Assembly (NCBI RefSeq): GCF_001687365.1
Contig: NZ_LGLV01000011.1
Location: forward strand, 124,001 to 188,000
DNA: 64,000 bases
Reading direction: 5' to 3'
Source of the DNA: Pararhizobium polonicum
Lineage (GTDB): Bacteria; Pseudomonadota; Alphaproteobacteria; Rhizobiales; Rhizobiaceae
Shown: one piece after another, positions 42,715 to 51,764 of the stretch
Layout: the number at the start of each line of letters is the position of its first letter
Position numbering within the stretch: position 1 is the first letter of the stretch
Notes under the pieces: generated by a model
What the model saw: only the letters and a program-made list of their open reading frames with translations
Told to the model about the DNA's origin: nothing
Databases searched by the model: none
Program-made: the position numbers and the translations under genes

Positions 42715-43677
42715 ATGAAATTGAAGACAGCACTCGCGAGTGCAACGATTCTTGCCGCCTGCATGTTTGGTTCGGCCTCTGCAGCAGATCTGACGATCGG
42801 CTTTTCGCAGATCGGTTCGGAATCCGGCTGGCGCGCCGCTGAAACCACATTGACCAAACAGCAGGCCGAAAAACGCGGTATCGACCTGAAGTTCGCCGAT
42901 GCTCAGCAGAAGCAGGAAAACCAGATCAAGGCGCTGCGCTCCTTCATCGCTCAGGGCGTCAATGCCATTCTGATCGCACCGGTTGTAGCGACCGGCTGGG
43001 ATGAGGTCCTGACCGAAGCCAAGGATGCCAACATTCCGGTCATCCTGCTCGACCGCACGGTTGATTCGAAGGACGATCTCTACCTGACGGCCGTCACCTC
43101 CGATCTCGTCCATGAAGGCAATGTTGCGGGCAAGTGGCTTGTCGATGCGACGGCCGGCAAGCCTTGCAACGTCGTCGAGCTTCAGGGTACCACCGGTTCG
43201 TCTCCGGCGATCGATCGCAAGAAGGGCTTCGAAGAAGCGCTGAAAGGCCACGACAACCTGAAGATCGTCCGCAGCCAGACCGGCGACTTTACCCGCACCA
43301 AGGGCAAGGAAGTCATGGAAAGCTTCCTGAAGGCGGAAGACGGCGGCAAGAAGATCTGCGCGCTCTACGCCCACAATGACGATATGGCTGTCGGCGCCAT
43401 CCAGGCGATCAAGGAAGCCGGCCTGAAGCCCGGCAAGGACATCCTCGTCGTCTCGATCGATGCCGTTCCGGATATCTTCCAGGCAATGGCGGCCGGTGAG
43501 GCGAACGCCACCGTCGAACTGACCCCGAACATGGCCGGCCCGGCGCTCGACGCGCTCGAAGCCTATCTCAAGGACGGCACCAAGCCTGCCAAGTGGATAC
43601 AGACCGAATCGAAGCTCTATACCCAGGCTGACGATCCGCAGAAGGTCTACGAAGAAAAGAAGGGCCTCGGCTACTGA
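42715..43677 (+). CDS. ytfQ: Galactofuranose-type ABC transporter, binding protein
   Basis: A 320-residue periplasmic sugar-binding protein. A Sec signal peptide ends at SASA (residue 23). The mature start DLTIGFSQIGSESGWRAAE and the blocks GVNAILIAPV, LQGTTGSSPAIDRKKGF and AHNDDMAVGAIQ match YtfQ, which binds galactofuranose in E. coli. A very strong GGGAGGAAA site precedes the ATG, as expected for the most abundant part of the system. A long hairpin follows (43684-43750). The true sugar in this organism may differ. Confidence 0.9.
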   Translation: MKLKTALASATILAACMFGSASAADLTIGFSQIGSESGWRAAETTLTKQQAEKRGIDLKFADAQQKQENQIKALRSFIAQGVNAILIAPVVATGWDEVLTEAKDANIPVILLDRTVDSKDDLYLTAVTSDLVHEGNVAGKWLVDATAGKPCNVVELQGTTGSSPAIDRKKGFEEALKGHDNLKIVRSQTGDFTRTKGKEVMESFLKAEDGGKKICALYAHNDDMAVGAIQAIKEAGLKPGKDILVVSIDAVPDIFQAMAAGEANATVELTPNMAGPALDALEAYLKDGTKPAKWIQTESKLYTQADDPQKVYEEKKGLGY

Positions 43678-43683
43678 TCGATT

Positions 43684-43750
43684 GCCGGCATCGTAACGCT
43701 CGCACCAGTGGTCTTCGGACTGCTGGTGCCGATGGGAACACGATGCCGGC
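43684..43750 (+). repeat. Long intercistronic hairpin between ytfQ and ytfR
   Basis: GCCGGCATCGT (43684-43694) pairs with ACGATGCCGGC (43740-43750), with an inner stem GCACCAG (43702-43708) / CTGGTGC (43723-43729). There is no T run. Such hairpins after a binding-protein gene often protect its mRNA end and lower expression of the genes behind it. Confidence 0.7.
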
Positions 43751-43882
43751 GCATCGCCTTTCGCCACCGGATCTCCGAAGTGTCCAACGCCACGATATCG
43801 GCCGCGCGTTGTCCGGACGGTGGTATATTCCGTGGCAATCCGTAAGCTGCGGATACTCTCGTTTCCTCAAGAAGCCGGTTTC

Positions 43883-45406
43883 ATGCAAAACACCTCAAAC
43901 GATATTCTTGTCGCCGCCGGGATCGTGAAAACCTTTCCGGGCGCCATCGCCCTCAACAAGGTCGACTTCTCGCTGCGCCGCGGCGAAGTGCATGCGCTGC
44001 TCGGCGAAAATGGCGCCGGCAAATCCACCCTGATCAAATGCATGACCGGCGCCTATCGCCGTGATGCGGGTACATTGACGCTTGACGGCGATGAGATCGA
44101 TCCGCGCGACACGCTCAATGCCCAAAAGCTCGGGATTGGCACCGTCTATCAGGAGGTCAATCTGCTTGGAAATCTGAGCGTTGCCGAAAATCTCTTTCTC
44201 GGCCGCCAGCCGCGCCGTTTCGGCCTCATCCAGACCGGCGAAATGAGGAAGCGGGCCAATGCCTTGCTCGCGCAGTATGGTATCGACATCAACGTTTCCG
44301 CAGCGCTCGAAAGCTATTCCGTCGCGATCCAGCAGGTGGTGGCGATTGCCCGCGCCGTCGATCTCTCCGGCAAGGTCTTGATCCTCGACGAACCGACCGC
44401 CAGCCTCGATGCGCAGGAGGTGGAGATGCTTTTTGGCATCGTGCGGAGTTTGAAGGCGAGGGGGCTTGGTATCGTCTTCATCACGCATTTTCTGGAGCAG
44501 GTCTATGACCTCTCGGATCGTATCACCGTGCTGCGCAACGGCCAGTTGGTCGGCACGCGCGACACCGCCTCGCTGCCACGCAGGGAGCTGGTAACGATGA
44601 TGCTCGGCCATGAGCTTCAGTCGGTGGAAAAGGCTGTTGCCGCAACCGATACCGCAAGTGGCCCGATTCAATTCCGCTTTTCGAATTATGGCAAGGCCGG
44701 CAAGATCAAGCCGTTCGATCTGGAGGTCCGCAAGGGCGAGGTCGTCGGCATCGCCGGTTTGCTGGGCTCCGGCCGCACCGAGACGGCCGAACTGATGTTC
44801 GGCGTGCACAAGGCCGATAGCGGCGCCGCCGAAATCGCCGGCAAGCCGGCCAATCTGTCCTCTCCCCGTGCGGCCATTGCGGAGGGCTTCGGCTTTTGCC
44901 CCGAGGATCGCAAGCTGGACGGCATCATCGGCGAACTCTCCGTTCGCGAAAACATCGCCCTGGCGTTGCAGGCGCGGCGCGGCTGGGCCCGGCCATTGTC
45001 TGCATCCGAACAGAATGCCCTGGCCGACCGCTATATCAAGGCGCTGGATATCCGCACCAGCGATCGCGAGAAGCCAATCCGGCTGCTGTCGGGCGGCAAC
45101 CAGCAGAAAGCCATCCTGGCGCGCTGGCTGGCCACCAATCCGCAGTTTCTCATTCTCGACGAGCCGACACGCGGCATCGATGTCGGCGCCCATGCGGAAA
45201 TCATCCGGCTGATCGGTGAACTCTGTGCGCAGGGCATGTCGCTGATCGTCATTTCATCCGAGCTTGAAGAGCTTGTGGCTTACAGCTCGAGGATCATCGT
45301 CCTGCGTGACCGCGCGCATGTGGCGGAGCTGACCGGCAGCGAAATCACCACCGAACACATCGTCAATGCCATTGCCGCGGCAACGGTCTCTGGAGGCGCG
45401 CAATGA
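43883..45406 (+). CDS. ytfR: Galactofuranose-type ABC transporter, ATP-binding protein
   Basis: A 507-residue double ABC ATPase of the sugar type. The first half has Walker A GENGAGKST and ILDEPTAS; the second half keeps LSGGNQQKAILARWL and FLILDEPTRGIDVGA with a degenerate Walker A (GLLGSGRTE). The start at ATG 43883 is the first before the conserved part and its binding site is weak. The stop overlaps ytfT by 4 bases. It powers import by the YtfT and YjfF permeases. Confidence 0.92.
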   Translation: MQNTSNDILVAAGIVKTFPGAIALNKVDFSLRRGEVHALLGENGAGKSTLIKCMTGAYRRDAGTLTLDGDEIDPRDTLNAQKLGIGTVYQEVNLLGNLSVAENLFLGRQPRRFGLIQTGEMRKRANALLAQYGIDINVSAALESYSVAIQQVVAIARAVDLSGKVLILDEPTASLDAQEVEMLFGIVRSLKARGLGIVFITHFLEQVYDLSDRITVLRNGQLVGTRDTASLPRRELVTMMLGHELQSVEKAVAATDTASGPIQFRFSNYGKAGKIKPFDLEVRKGEVVGIAGLLGSGRTETAELMFGVHKADSGAAEIAGKPANLSSPRAAIAEGFGFCPEDRKLDGIIGELSVRENIALALQARRGWARPLSASEQNALADRYIKALDIRTSDREKPIRLLSGGNQQKAILARWLATNPQFLILDEPTRGIDVGAHAEIIRLIGELCAQGMSLIVISSELEELVAYSSRIIVLRDRAHVAELTGSEITTEHIVNAIAAATVSGGAQ

Positions 45407-46428
45407 TCGACAACGCAAAACGCCTTGGCCGCCGCCTGCTTCCGCAATTCATCGCACTGGCGATGATACTGGTGCTGATCCGGCTCGTCTTTCCGGATTT
45501 CTTCTCCATTACGATCCAGAACGGGCGGCTCTACGGAAGCCTGATCGATATTCTCAACCGCGGTGCCCCTGTGGCCCTTCTGGCCGTCGGCATGACGGTG
45601 GTCATTGCCACCAAGGGGATCGACCTCTCCGTCGGGGCGGTCATGGCCATCTGTGGCGCCGTCGCAGCCGCATCCAGCGTGCGGGGCGATCCGCTCGTCG
45701 TGACATTGGCGCTTTCCCTCGGCACGGGGCTCATCTGCGGTGTCTGGAACGGCTTTCTCGTCTCCGTCCTCAATATCCAGCCGATCATCGCCACTTTGGT
45801 CCTGATGGTCGCCGGGCGCGGTATCGCCCAGCTGGTGACGGAAGGCGCAATCCTGACCTTCAACGATCCCGGCCTGATCTTCATCGGCAGCGGTTCGTTC
45901 CTGGGCCTGCCGATGCCGGTTGTCATCTGGCTGGTATTCGGCATTGCCGTGGCACTGCTGGTACGGCGCACGGCGCTCGGCATGCTGATCGAGGCCGTCG
46001 GCATCAACCGCCGCGCCAGCACGCTTTCAGGTATCCAGACGCCCTTGCTGCTGATGGCCGCCTATATGCTGTCGGGTCTGTGCGCTGCCATCGCCGGCCT
46101 GATCGTGACTGCCGACATTCGCGGCGCCGATGCCAACAATGCCGGGCTGTGGCTCGAGCTTGACGCCATTCTCGCCGTTGTCGTCGGCGGTACATCGCTG
46201 CTCGGCGGCCGGTTCAGCATCGTCGCTTCGCTGATCGGCGCGCTGATCATTCAGGCGGTCAACACCGGCATCCTGTCGTCCGGCTTCCCGCCGGAGTTCA
46301 ACCTGATCATCAAGGCTGCGATCATCGTCATCATCCTCGTCATCCAGTCGCCGCGCGTACAGGCCGGCGTATCGTTCCTGAGCCGAAAATCCGTTCGCAG
46401 AGAGACAGCGGAGCAGTCCGTCCGATGA
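45403..46428 (+). CDS. ytfT: Galactofuranose-type ABC transporter, permease YtfT
   Basis: A 341-residue BPD_transp_2 permease with about nine to ten membrane helices. Block AVGMTVVIATKGIDLSVGAVMAICGAVAA contains the typical GIDLSVG motif, and VGGTSLLGGRFS lies near the end. It is joined to ytfR and to yjfF by 4-base overlaps (ATGA), so the three genes are translationally coupled. Its C-terminal tail is cytoplasmic and basic. Confidence 0.91.
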   Translation: MIDNAKRLGRRLLPQFIALAMILVLIRLVFPDFFSITIQNGRLYGSLIDILNRGAPVALLAVGMTVVIATKGIDLSVGAVMAICGAVAAASSVRGDPLVVTLALSLGTGLICGVWNGFLVSVLNIQPIIATLVLMVAGRGIAQLVTEGAILTFNDPGLIFIGSGSFLGLPMPVVIWLVFGIAVALLVRRTALGMLIEAVGINRRASTLSGIQTPLLLMAAYMLSGLCAAIAGLIVTADIRGADANNAGLWLELDAILAVVVGGTSLLGGRFSIVASLIGALIIQAVNTGILSSGFPPEFNLIIKAAIIVIILVIQSPRVQAGVSFLSRKSVRRETAEQSVR

Positions 46429-47393
46429 ACCAGAAATATCTTCCGCTGATCGCGACCATCGTCATCTTCGTCGTCTCCTACGCGGCCTGCGCCGCGCAAT
46501 ATCCGAATATCCTGTCGACGCGGGTGATCGGCAACCTTCTGACAGACAACGCCTTTCTCGGCATCGCCGCGGTCGGCATGACCTTCGTCATCCTGTCGGG
46601 CGGTATCGATCTGTCGATCGGCTCGGTCATCGCCTTCACCGGCATATTTCTGGCGGTCATCCTGCAGAACACCAGCATCCATCCGCTGGCCGCCTTCGCG
46701 CTCGTTCTTGTCATCACCACGCTGTTCGGCGCCGTCATGGGGGCGATCATCCATTATCTGGAAATGCCGGCCTTCATCGTCACGCTCGCCGGCATGTTCC
46801 TCGCGCGCGGTATGGCCTTCGTGCTGTCGATCGATTCCATCCCGATCAAGCACCCGTTCTATGCGACGATGAAGACGTTTTACTACATACTGCCGGGCGG
46901 CGGGCGGATCACGCTGATCGGCGGGCTGATGCTGCTGGTCTTCGCCATCGGCATTCTCATCGCCCAGCGGACCCGCTTCGGCACCAATGTCTATGCGCTC
47001 GGTGGCGGTGCGCAGACATCGGCTCTGATGGGGGTTCCCGTTGGTCGCACGACGATCATGATCTACGGGCTTTCGGGCTTTCTCGCCGGGCTTTCGGGAA
47101 TCGTTTATTCCCTCTACACGTCAGCCGGCTATTCGCTCGCCACCGTCGGGGTCGAGCTGGATGCGATTGCCGCCGTGGTGATCGGAGGAACGCTTCTGAC
47201 GGGAGGTGCCGGGTTTGTTGGAGGAACACTCGTCGGCGTTTTGATTCAAGGATTGATCCAGACCTACATCACTTTCGATGGTTCGCTGTCGAGTTGGTGG
47301 ACGAAAATTCTGATCGGTGCTTTGTTATTTGCATTCATTCTGATGCAAAAGGGCATCCTGTTTTTGTCACGGCAGAACAGAAAGTATTCCTGA
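46425..47393 (+). CDS. yjfF: Galactofuranose-type ABC transporter, permease YjfF
   Basis: A 322-residue second permease with the same family motifs (GGIDLSIGSVIAFTG; IGGTLLTGGAGFVGGT), the partner of YtfT. It starts in a 4-base overlap with ytfT. The regulator gene follows 12 bases after its stop. As in E. coli, two different permeases form the channel. Confidence 0.91.
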   Translation: MNQKYLPLIATIVIFVVSYAACAAQYPNILSTRVIGNLLTDNAFLGIAAVGMTFVILSGGIDLSIGSVIAFTGIFLAVILQNTSIHPLAAFALVLVITTLFGAVMGAIIHYLEMPAFIVTLAGMFLARGMAFVLSIDSIPIKHPFYATMKTFYYILPGGGRITLIGGLMLLVFAIGILIAQRTRFGTNVYALGGGAQTSALMGVPVGRTTIMIYGLSGFLAGLSGIVYSLYTSAGYSLATVGVELDAIAAVVIGGTLLTGGAGFVGGTLVGVLIQGLIQTYITFDGSLSSWWTKILIGALLFAFILMQKGILFLSRQNRKYS

Positions 47394-47405
47394 GGGGGGA
47401 GTTGC

Positions 47406-48173
47406 TTGCGTAAAGGTCTGCTCGAAACCGTCATTACTGGCGCCAAGACGCGTACAAGTCATGCACAGGTCGTCGATGAATTGGGCAAGGCCATTGTCGC
47501 GGGTGAATTTCCCGTCGGCTCCATCCTGCCGGGAGATCTGGAGCTTGCGGTGCGCTTCAAGGTATCGCGCACGGTGCTGCGCGAGGCGATGAAGACGCTT
47601 GCCGCCAAGGGGTTGATCGTGCCGCGCGCCCGCATCGGCACGCGGGTAACGCCGAAAAACAACTGGAATTTGTTCGACAGCGATGTGCTGACCTGGCATT
47701 TTCACGGTGGCGTCGATGAGGAGTTTCTCCATCATCTGAGCGAGATACGGCTGGCATTCGAGCCGCACGGCGCAGCCCTTGCGGCAGTGAACGCAACGGA
47801 AGCGGAAATCAGCGGCATGATGCGGCTGGCGGTTGCCATGGGCGATCCCGAACACACGGCCGAAACATTGGCCATCGCCGATTTGCGGTTTCACCTCGCG
47901 GTGGTCGAGGCGTCGGGAAATCCGTTCATGCGCACCGTCGGCAGCCTGATCGAAGCGGCGCTTGTCGGTATCTTCAAGCTGAGCTCGCCCGCATCCGGCC
48001 GCGATCGCATCGACGACGTGGCGCGCACGCATATCCGCATTGTCGAGCAGATCAGCCGGCGCGACGAGGCCGGTGCCAGGGCGGCCATGGAAAACGTCAT
48101 CCGTGTCGGACGCGAGCGGGTCCGTGTGGCTCTGGGTGTGTCACCCGAAGCGAAAACTCCCGCCGGAAAGTAG
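47406..48173 (+). CDS. GntR/FadR-family transcriptional regulator
   Basis: A 255-residue regulator with an N-terminal winged helix (VVDELGKAIVAGEFPVGSILPG, then SRTVLREAMKTLAAKGLIVPRARIGTRV) and a C-terminal all-helical FCD ligand domain (EIRLAFEPHGAALA; DLRFHLAVVEASGNP), where Asp and His residues usually bind a metal near the ligand. The TTG start at 47406 follows GGGGGGAG. It is the last gene of the YtfQ-type operon, so it probably controls this operon in response to a sugar acid or related ligand (inference). Confidence 0.88.
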   Translation: MRKGLLETVITGAKTRTSHAQVVDELGKAIVAGEFPVGSILPGDLELAVRFKVSRTVLREAMKTLAAKGLIVPRARIGTRVTPKNNWNLFDSDVLTWHFHGGVDEEFLHHLSEIRLAFEPHGAALAAVNATEAEISGMMRLAVAMGDPEHTAETLAIADLRFHLAVVEASGNPFMRTVGSLIEAALVGIFKLSSPASGRDRIDDVARTHIRIVEQISRRDEAGARAAMENVIRVGRERVRVALGVSPEAKTPAGK

Positions 48174-48361
48174 CGCCTGCTGCTGCTCGGTGGCCGCGGC
48201 CGGCAAGGCGCGCGGTTTGATAATACATGCCTTGCGCCGAAAGAAAGGCAATTCAGCGGTTATCGCCTTGCTGCCATGGCGTCTTGCCCCTATTTGATAG
48301 AACTGAAACTGACGCGCATCGCCTCCGGTGCGCGTATCTCTATCAACGGTGTCCGAGGGTT

Positions 48362-49639
48362 ATGTCCGAACTGATCGTTATTTTCGTGCTTCTATTGATC
48401 AATGCGTTTTTCGCGCTTTCGGAAATGGCGATTGTGTCGGCAAGCCGGCCCCTTCTGCGGCAAATGGCAAAACAGGGCAACAGCCGTGCCGAACTGGCGC
48501 TGCGGCTCGCCGAGGATCCCGGTAAATTCCTCTCCACCGTGCAGGTCGGCATTACGCTCGTCGGCACGCTCGCCGGTGCCTATGGTGGCGCCACGATCGC
48601 CGACAAGCTCGCACCGACGCTCAACGACATCAGCTGGATCAATCCCTATGGCAGCACAGTCGCTGTCGCACTGGTCGTCACGCTCATCACCTATCTTTCG
48701 GTGGTGATCGGTGAGCTCATTCCCAAGCAGCTGGCTTTGAAGAATTCCGAAGGCGTGGCGATGTTCGTCGCCGGCCCGATGTCGTTCCTGTCGCGCCTGG
48801 CCGCGCCCGTCGTCTATCTGTTCGAGATGTCGGCATCGCTTTTCATGCGGATTTTCGGGATCTCCAGCGATAGCGATCACGTCACCGAAGAAGAAGTGCA
48901 GGCGATCATGGCCGAGGGCGTCGAAAGCGGCGCGATCGAGAAGTCGGAGCATGAGATGCTGCGCCGGATCATCCGGCTGGGCGACCGCAACGTCAAATCG
49001 ATCATGACGCATCGCACCGAAGTCAGCTTCATCGATGTCAACGATACGCTCGAAACCATCCGCGCCAAAGTCGAGCAGTCGGCCCATTCCCGCTATCCGG
49101 TGATGGATGCAACGGGCGAAGTGCTAGGGGCCGTGCAGGTCAAGGAAATCCTGAATGCGCCGGCCAAGTCCGGCTTCCAGGTGCGCAACTTCGTCAAGGA
49201 TATCCATACGCTGCCGGAAACGGCGTCCTGCCTGAAGGCGCTGGAGGCGTTCAAGGCGTCGCACATCAACATGGCGATGATTGTCGACGAATATGGCAGT
49301 ATCGAAGGCATCATCACCATTGCCGATATTCTGGAAGCGATCGTCGGCGTGCTGCCGTCGAACTATGACGATATCGAGCACGCCTTGATCCGCCAGCGCG
49401 AGGATGGTTCCTACCTCGTTGACGGCCGCACGCCGATCGACGAAATCCATCTGACGATTGGCATCGACGAAATCGATTCCGACGGCAATTACGAAACCAT
49501 ATCGGGCTTTCTGGTGCAGCAGTTGCGCAAGAACCCGGAGGAGGGTGACGTAACGGAAGCCTATGGCTACCGGTTCGAGGTCATCGATATGGATGGCCGC
49601 CGCATCGACAAGATCCTTGTCTCGCGCGCCGCTCACTAA
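48362..49639 (+). CDS. CNNM/CorC-type membrane protein (HlyC/CorC family)
   Basis: A 425-residue protein with an N-terminal CNNM (DUF21) domain of about four helices (LIVIFVLLLINAFFALSEMA), a pair of CBS domains (VKSIMTHRTEVSF; HINMAMIVDEYGSIEGIIT) and a C-terminal CorC_HlyC domain (GFLVQQLRKNPEEGD). Such proteins transport or export Mg2+ and other cations and were once listed as hemolysins. The start at 48362 begins the membrane domain; the open frame to 48227 is not supported. Confidence 0.9.
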   Translation: MSELIVIFVLLLINAFFALSEMAIVSASRPLLRQMAKQGNSRAELALRLAEDPGKFLSTVQVGITLVGTLAGAYGGATIADKLAPTLNDISWINPYGSTVAVALVVTLITYLSVVIGELIPKQLALKNSEGVAMFVAGPMSFLSRLAAPVVYLFEMSASLFMRIFGISSDSDHVTEEEVQAIMAEGVESGAIEKSEHEMLRRIIRLGDRNVKSIMTHRTEVSFIDVNDTLETIRAKVEQSAHSRYPVMDATGEVLGAVQVKEILNAPAKSGFQVRNFVKDIHTLPETASCLKALEAFKASHINMAMIVDEYGSIEGIITIADILEAIVGVLPSNYDDIEHALIRQREDGSYLVDGRTPIDEIHLTIGIDEIDSDGNYETISGFLVQQLRKNPEEGDVTEAYGYRFEVIDMDGRRIDKILVSRAAH

Positions 49640-49656
49640 CGCATGTTGCCCGAAAG

Positions 49657-49686
49657 CAAAAAGGCCGGGACAAACCCGACCTTTCC
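49657..49686 (+). terminator. Rho-independent terminator between the CNNM gene and the small protein gene
   Basis: AAAGG-C-CGGG pairs with CCCG-A-CCTTT around ACAAA, with one C/A mismatch. A and T tracts on both sides allow action on either strand; it lies 18 bases after the CNNM stop and 126 bases past the end of the minus-strand small gene. Confidence 0.6.
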
Positions 49687-49811
49687 TCAATTCGCCTCAT
49701 ATTTGACCTGCTAGTACATCCGTAGTCAGATCAACTGAACGAATTATTCGGCTGCTTTGCTTAATAAATGGTTACCGTGTCGGCCGTATGACGAAGGATC
49801 GGCGGATTTCT

Positions 49812-49958
49812 TTAGTTTTCCTGAATCGAAATGCCGCCTTGGCCGATCTTCAGTTCGACGCCATCGGGTTTGGATTCCTTGTCGTAGACGTAAATCCCCA
49901 GGACCACGACCAGAACGGCGAGACCTCCGATAACCATATAGAGCGCATTGCGATTCAC
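49812..49958 (-). CDS. Small membrane protein, 48 residues
   Basis: Not a named family. The 48-residue product has one hydrophobic helix (residues 6-23, LYMVIGGLAVLVVVLGIY), a basic/acidic stretch (DKESKPDG) and a C-terminal VELKIGQGGISIQEN. GTG 49958 is chosen because AAGGA lies about 7 bases upstream. It lies 88 bases after the moeA stop on the same strand, so it may be the end of the trp-mo operon or a separate gene. The frame is too short for usual gene finders. Confidence 0.68.
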   Translation of the reverse strand: MNRNALYMVIGGLAVLVVVLGIYVYDKESKPDGVELKIGQGGISIQEN

Positions 49959-50046
49959 GTCGTTTCCTTCCAACAGAGGCTGAATATGCCCGACGATAGA
50001 TAGGGGCGGGCAGCTCTTTTGGAAGGGTTGAAACGAACCGGAACGG

Positions 50047-51270
50047 TCAGGCGACCGGTTGCCGCAGGATCATGATATCGCAGGTAGCGCCCGCATCGGC
50101 GGCAGGGGCATGGGGTGGCCGGATGATCAGGCAATCGGACTGGGCAAAGACCTGCATCATCGAAGAATCCTGGCGCGCGAATGTCTCTGCGCGCAGGCTT
50201 CCATCTTCGTCTCGCACCAGCCGGGCGCGAACATAGTCCTGGCGCTTGTCGTTGGCCGGGAGAGCCGTCGCGGTCTTCGCCTTGGTATTGCGGTCGCGCG
50301 AGGGCAGTGAGCCGAGATGGCGCAGCAAGGGCTCCAGGAAAAGCAGGGCACAGACGAGGCTGGAGACCGGGTTTCCGGGCAGGCCGAGCACGGTCATACC
50401 AGCAAGCGTGCCGACCATCAGCGGCTTGCCGGGCCGCATGGCAATCTGCCAGAAATCGAGTTTCATGCCGCTTTCGACGAGTGTCGATTGCACGAGATCA
50501 TGATCGCCAACCGAGGCGCCGCCAAGCGTCACCAGCACATCGGCGCCTGCCGCTTGCGCCTTGGCCACTGCCGCGGCAATGGCGGCCCTGTCGTCGCGCA
50601 CGATCCCCAGATCGATGACGTCAGCCCCATTGTCGCGGGCGATTGCCGCCACGCCATAGGTATTCGATGCGATGATCTGATCAGGCCCTGGAACACTGCC
50701 GGGCGGCAGCAATTCGTCGCCCGTTGCAAGGATCGCCACCTTCGGACGGACAAGAACCGGGAGTTCGGGATAATTCATTCCCGCCGCGACCGTCAGCCGG
50801 CCTGCATCGAGCAGGTCACCGGCCCGTAGCACCGTATCGCCCTCGGCAAAATCCTGCCCCTTGGGCCGGATGTGCCTGCCTTGTCCGGGGGCGAAGGTGG
50901 TGCGGATCCGCCCGTCGGCCAGTGTTTCCGCGTCTTCCTGGATCAGCACGGTGTCCGCGCCGGAGGGAACCGGTGCGCCGGTGAAGATACGCACGACCTG
51001 ACCGGGGCCGACATGGCCCGGAAAGCCGCGCCCCGCCGCCGATTCACCGATAAGGGCAAGCTCCGTCCCGACCACGGCAAAATCGTCGTGGCGTCCGGCA
51101 TAGCCATCCATGGCCGAATTGTCGAAGGCCGGATGCGTCAGCCTCGCTTTGAGGTCTTGAGCCAGAACGCGGCCCATCGCCTCGTGCAAACCGATTGTTT
51201 CAATCCGCGTGATGGGCGCTGCGCCATTGAGCAGCCGGCCGAGTGCATCCGAGACCGGGAGCAAAGCCAT
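50047..51270 (-). CDS. moeA: Molybdopterin molybdenumtransferase
   Basis: MoeA inserts molybdate into adenylylated molybdopterin. The 407-residue protein has the family order: N-terminal domain with the substrate loop HPAFDNSAMDGYA, domain II linker, the MPT-binding core GDELLPPGS and the second core TLGGASVGDHD with MRPGKPL, and a C-terminal beta domain. The start overlaps the moaC stop by one base (TGATG), so the two molybdenum-cofactor genes are coupled. Confidence 0.94.
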   Translation of the reverse strand: MALLPVSDALGRLLNGAAPITRIETIGLHEAMGRVLAQDLKARLTHPAFDNSAMDGYAGRHDDFAVVGTELALIGESAAGRGFPGHVGPGQVVRIFTGAPVPSGADTVLIQEDAETLADGRIRTTFAPGQGRHIRPKGQDFAEGDTVLRAGDLLDAGRLTVAAGMNYPELPVLVRPKVAILATGDELLPPGSVPGPDQIIASNTYGVAAIARDNGADVIDLGIVRDDRAAIAAAVAKAQAAGADVLVTLGGASVGDHDLVQSTLVESGMKLDFWQIAMRPGKPLMVGTLAGMTVLGLPGNPVSSLVCALLFLEPLLRHLGSLPSRDRNTKAKTATALPANDKRQDYVRARLVRDEDGSLRAETFARQDSSMMQVFAQSDCLIIRPPHAPAADAGATCDIMILRQPVA

Positions 51271-51764
51271 CAGCCCTGCCTTTCGTCGCGGATATAATCG
51301 CCGGAGCGGCCGCCTGATTTTTGAACCAGCCGGATGCCGCCGATCTCCATCTCCCGGTCGGCCGCCTTGGCCATGTCGTAAATCGTCAGGCAGGCAACGG
51401 TTGCGGCGGTCAGGGCTTCCATCTCGACGCCGGTGCGGCCGGTGAGCTTGGCCATGGTCTGGACCCGAAGACCGGGCAGGGCCTTGTCCGGGGTAATATC
51501 AACGGACACTTTGGACAGCATCAGCGGATGGCACAGGGGAATGAGATTGGCCGTCTGCTTGGCCGCCATGATGCCGGCGAGGCGGGCCGTGGCGATGACA
51601 TCGCCCTTCTTGGCGTTGCCCGTGAGGATGAGGTCGAGCGTTTCCGGCCGCATCCGCACGTAACCTTCGGCAACGGCAATGCGCACGGTCTCAGCCTTGT
51701 CTCCGACATCGACCATATCGGCTTTGCCGTCGGCGCCGATATGGGTGAGCGAGGGCGCGGTCAT
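51270..51764 (-). CDS. moaC: Cyclic pyranopterin monophosphate synthase MoaC
   Basis: MoaC makes the cyclic pyranopterin monophosphate from the MoaA product, an early step in molybdenum cofactor synthesis. The 164-residue protein has the signature [16 protein letters not shown] and the [26 protein letters not shown] block, with the conserved Lys and Asp for catalysis. ATG 51764 overlaps the stop of trpC; an adjacent ATG at 51767 is in frame. MoaA is not in the window. Confidence 0.95.
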   Translation of the reverse strand: MTAPSLTHIGADGKADMVDVGDKAETVRIAVAEGYVRMRPETLDLILTGNAKKGDVIATARLAGIMAAKQTANLIPLCHPLMLSKVSVDITPDKALPGLRVQTMAKLTGRTGVEMEALTAATVACLTIYDMAKAADREMEIGGIRLVQKSGGRSGDYIRDERQG

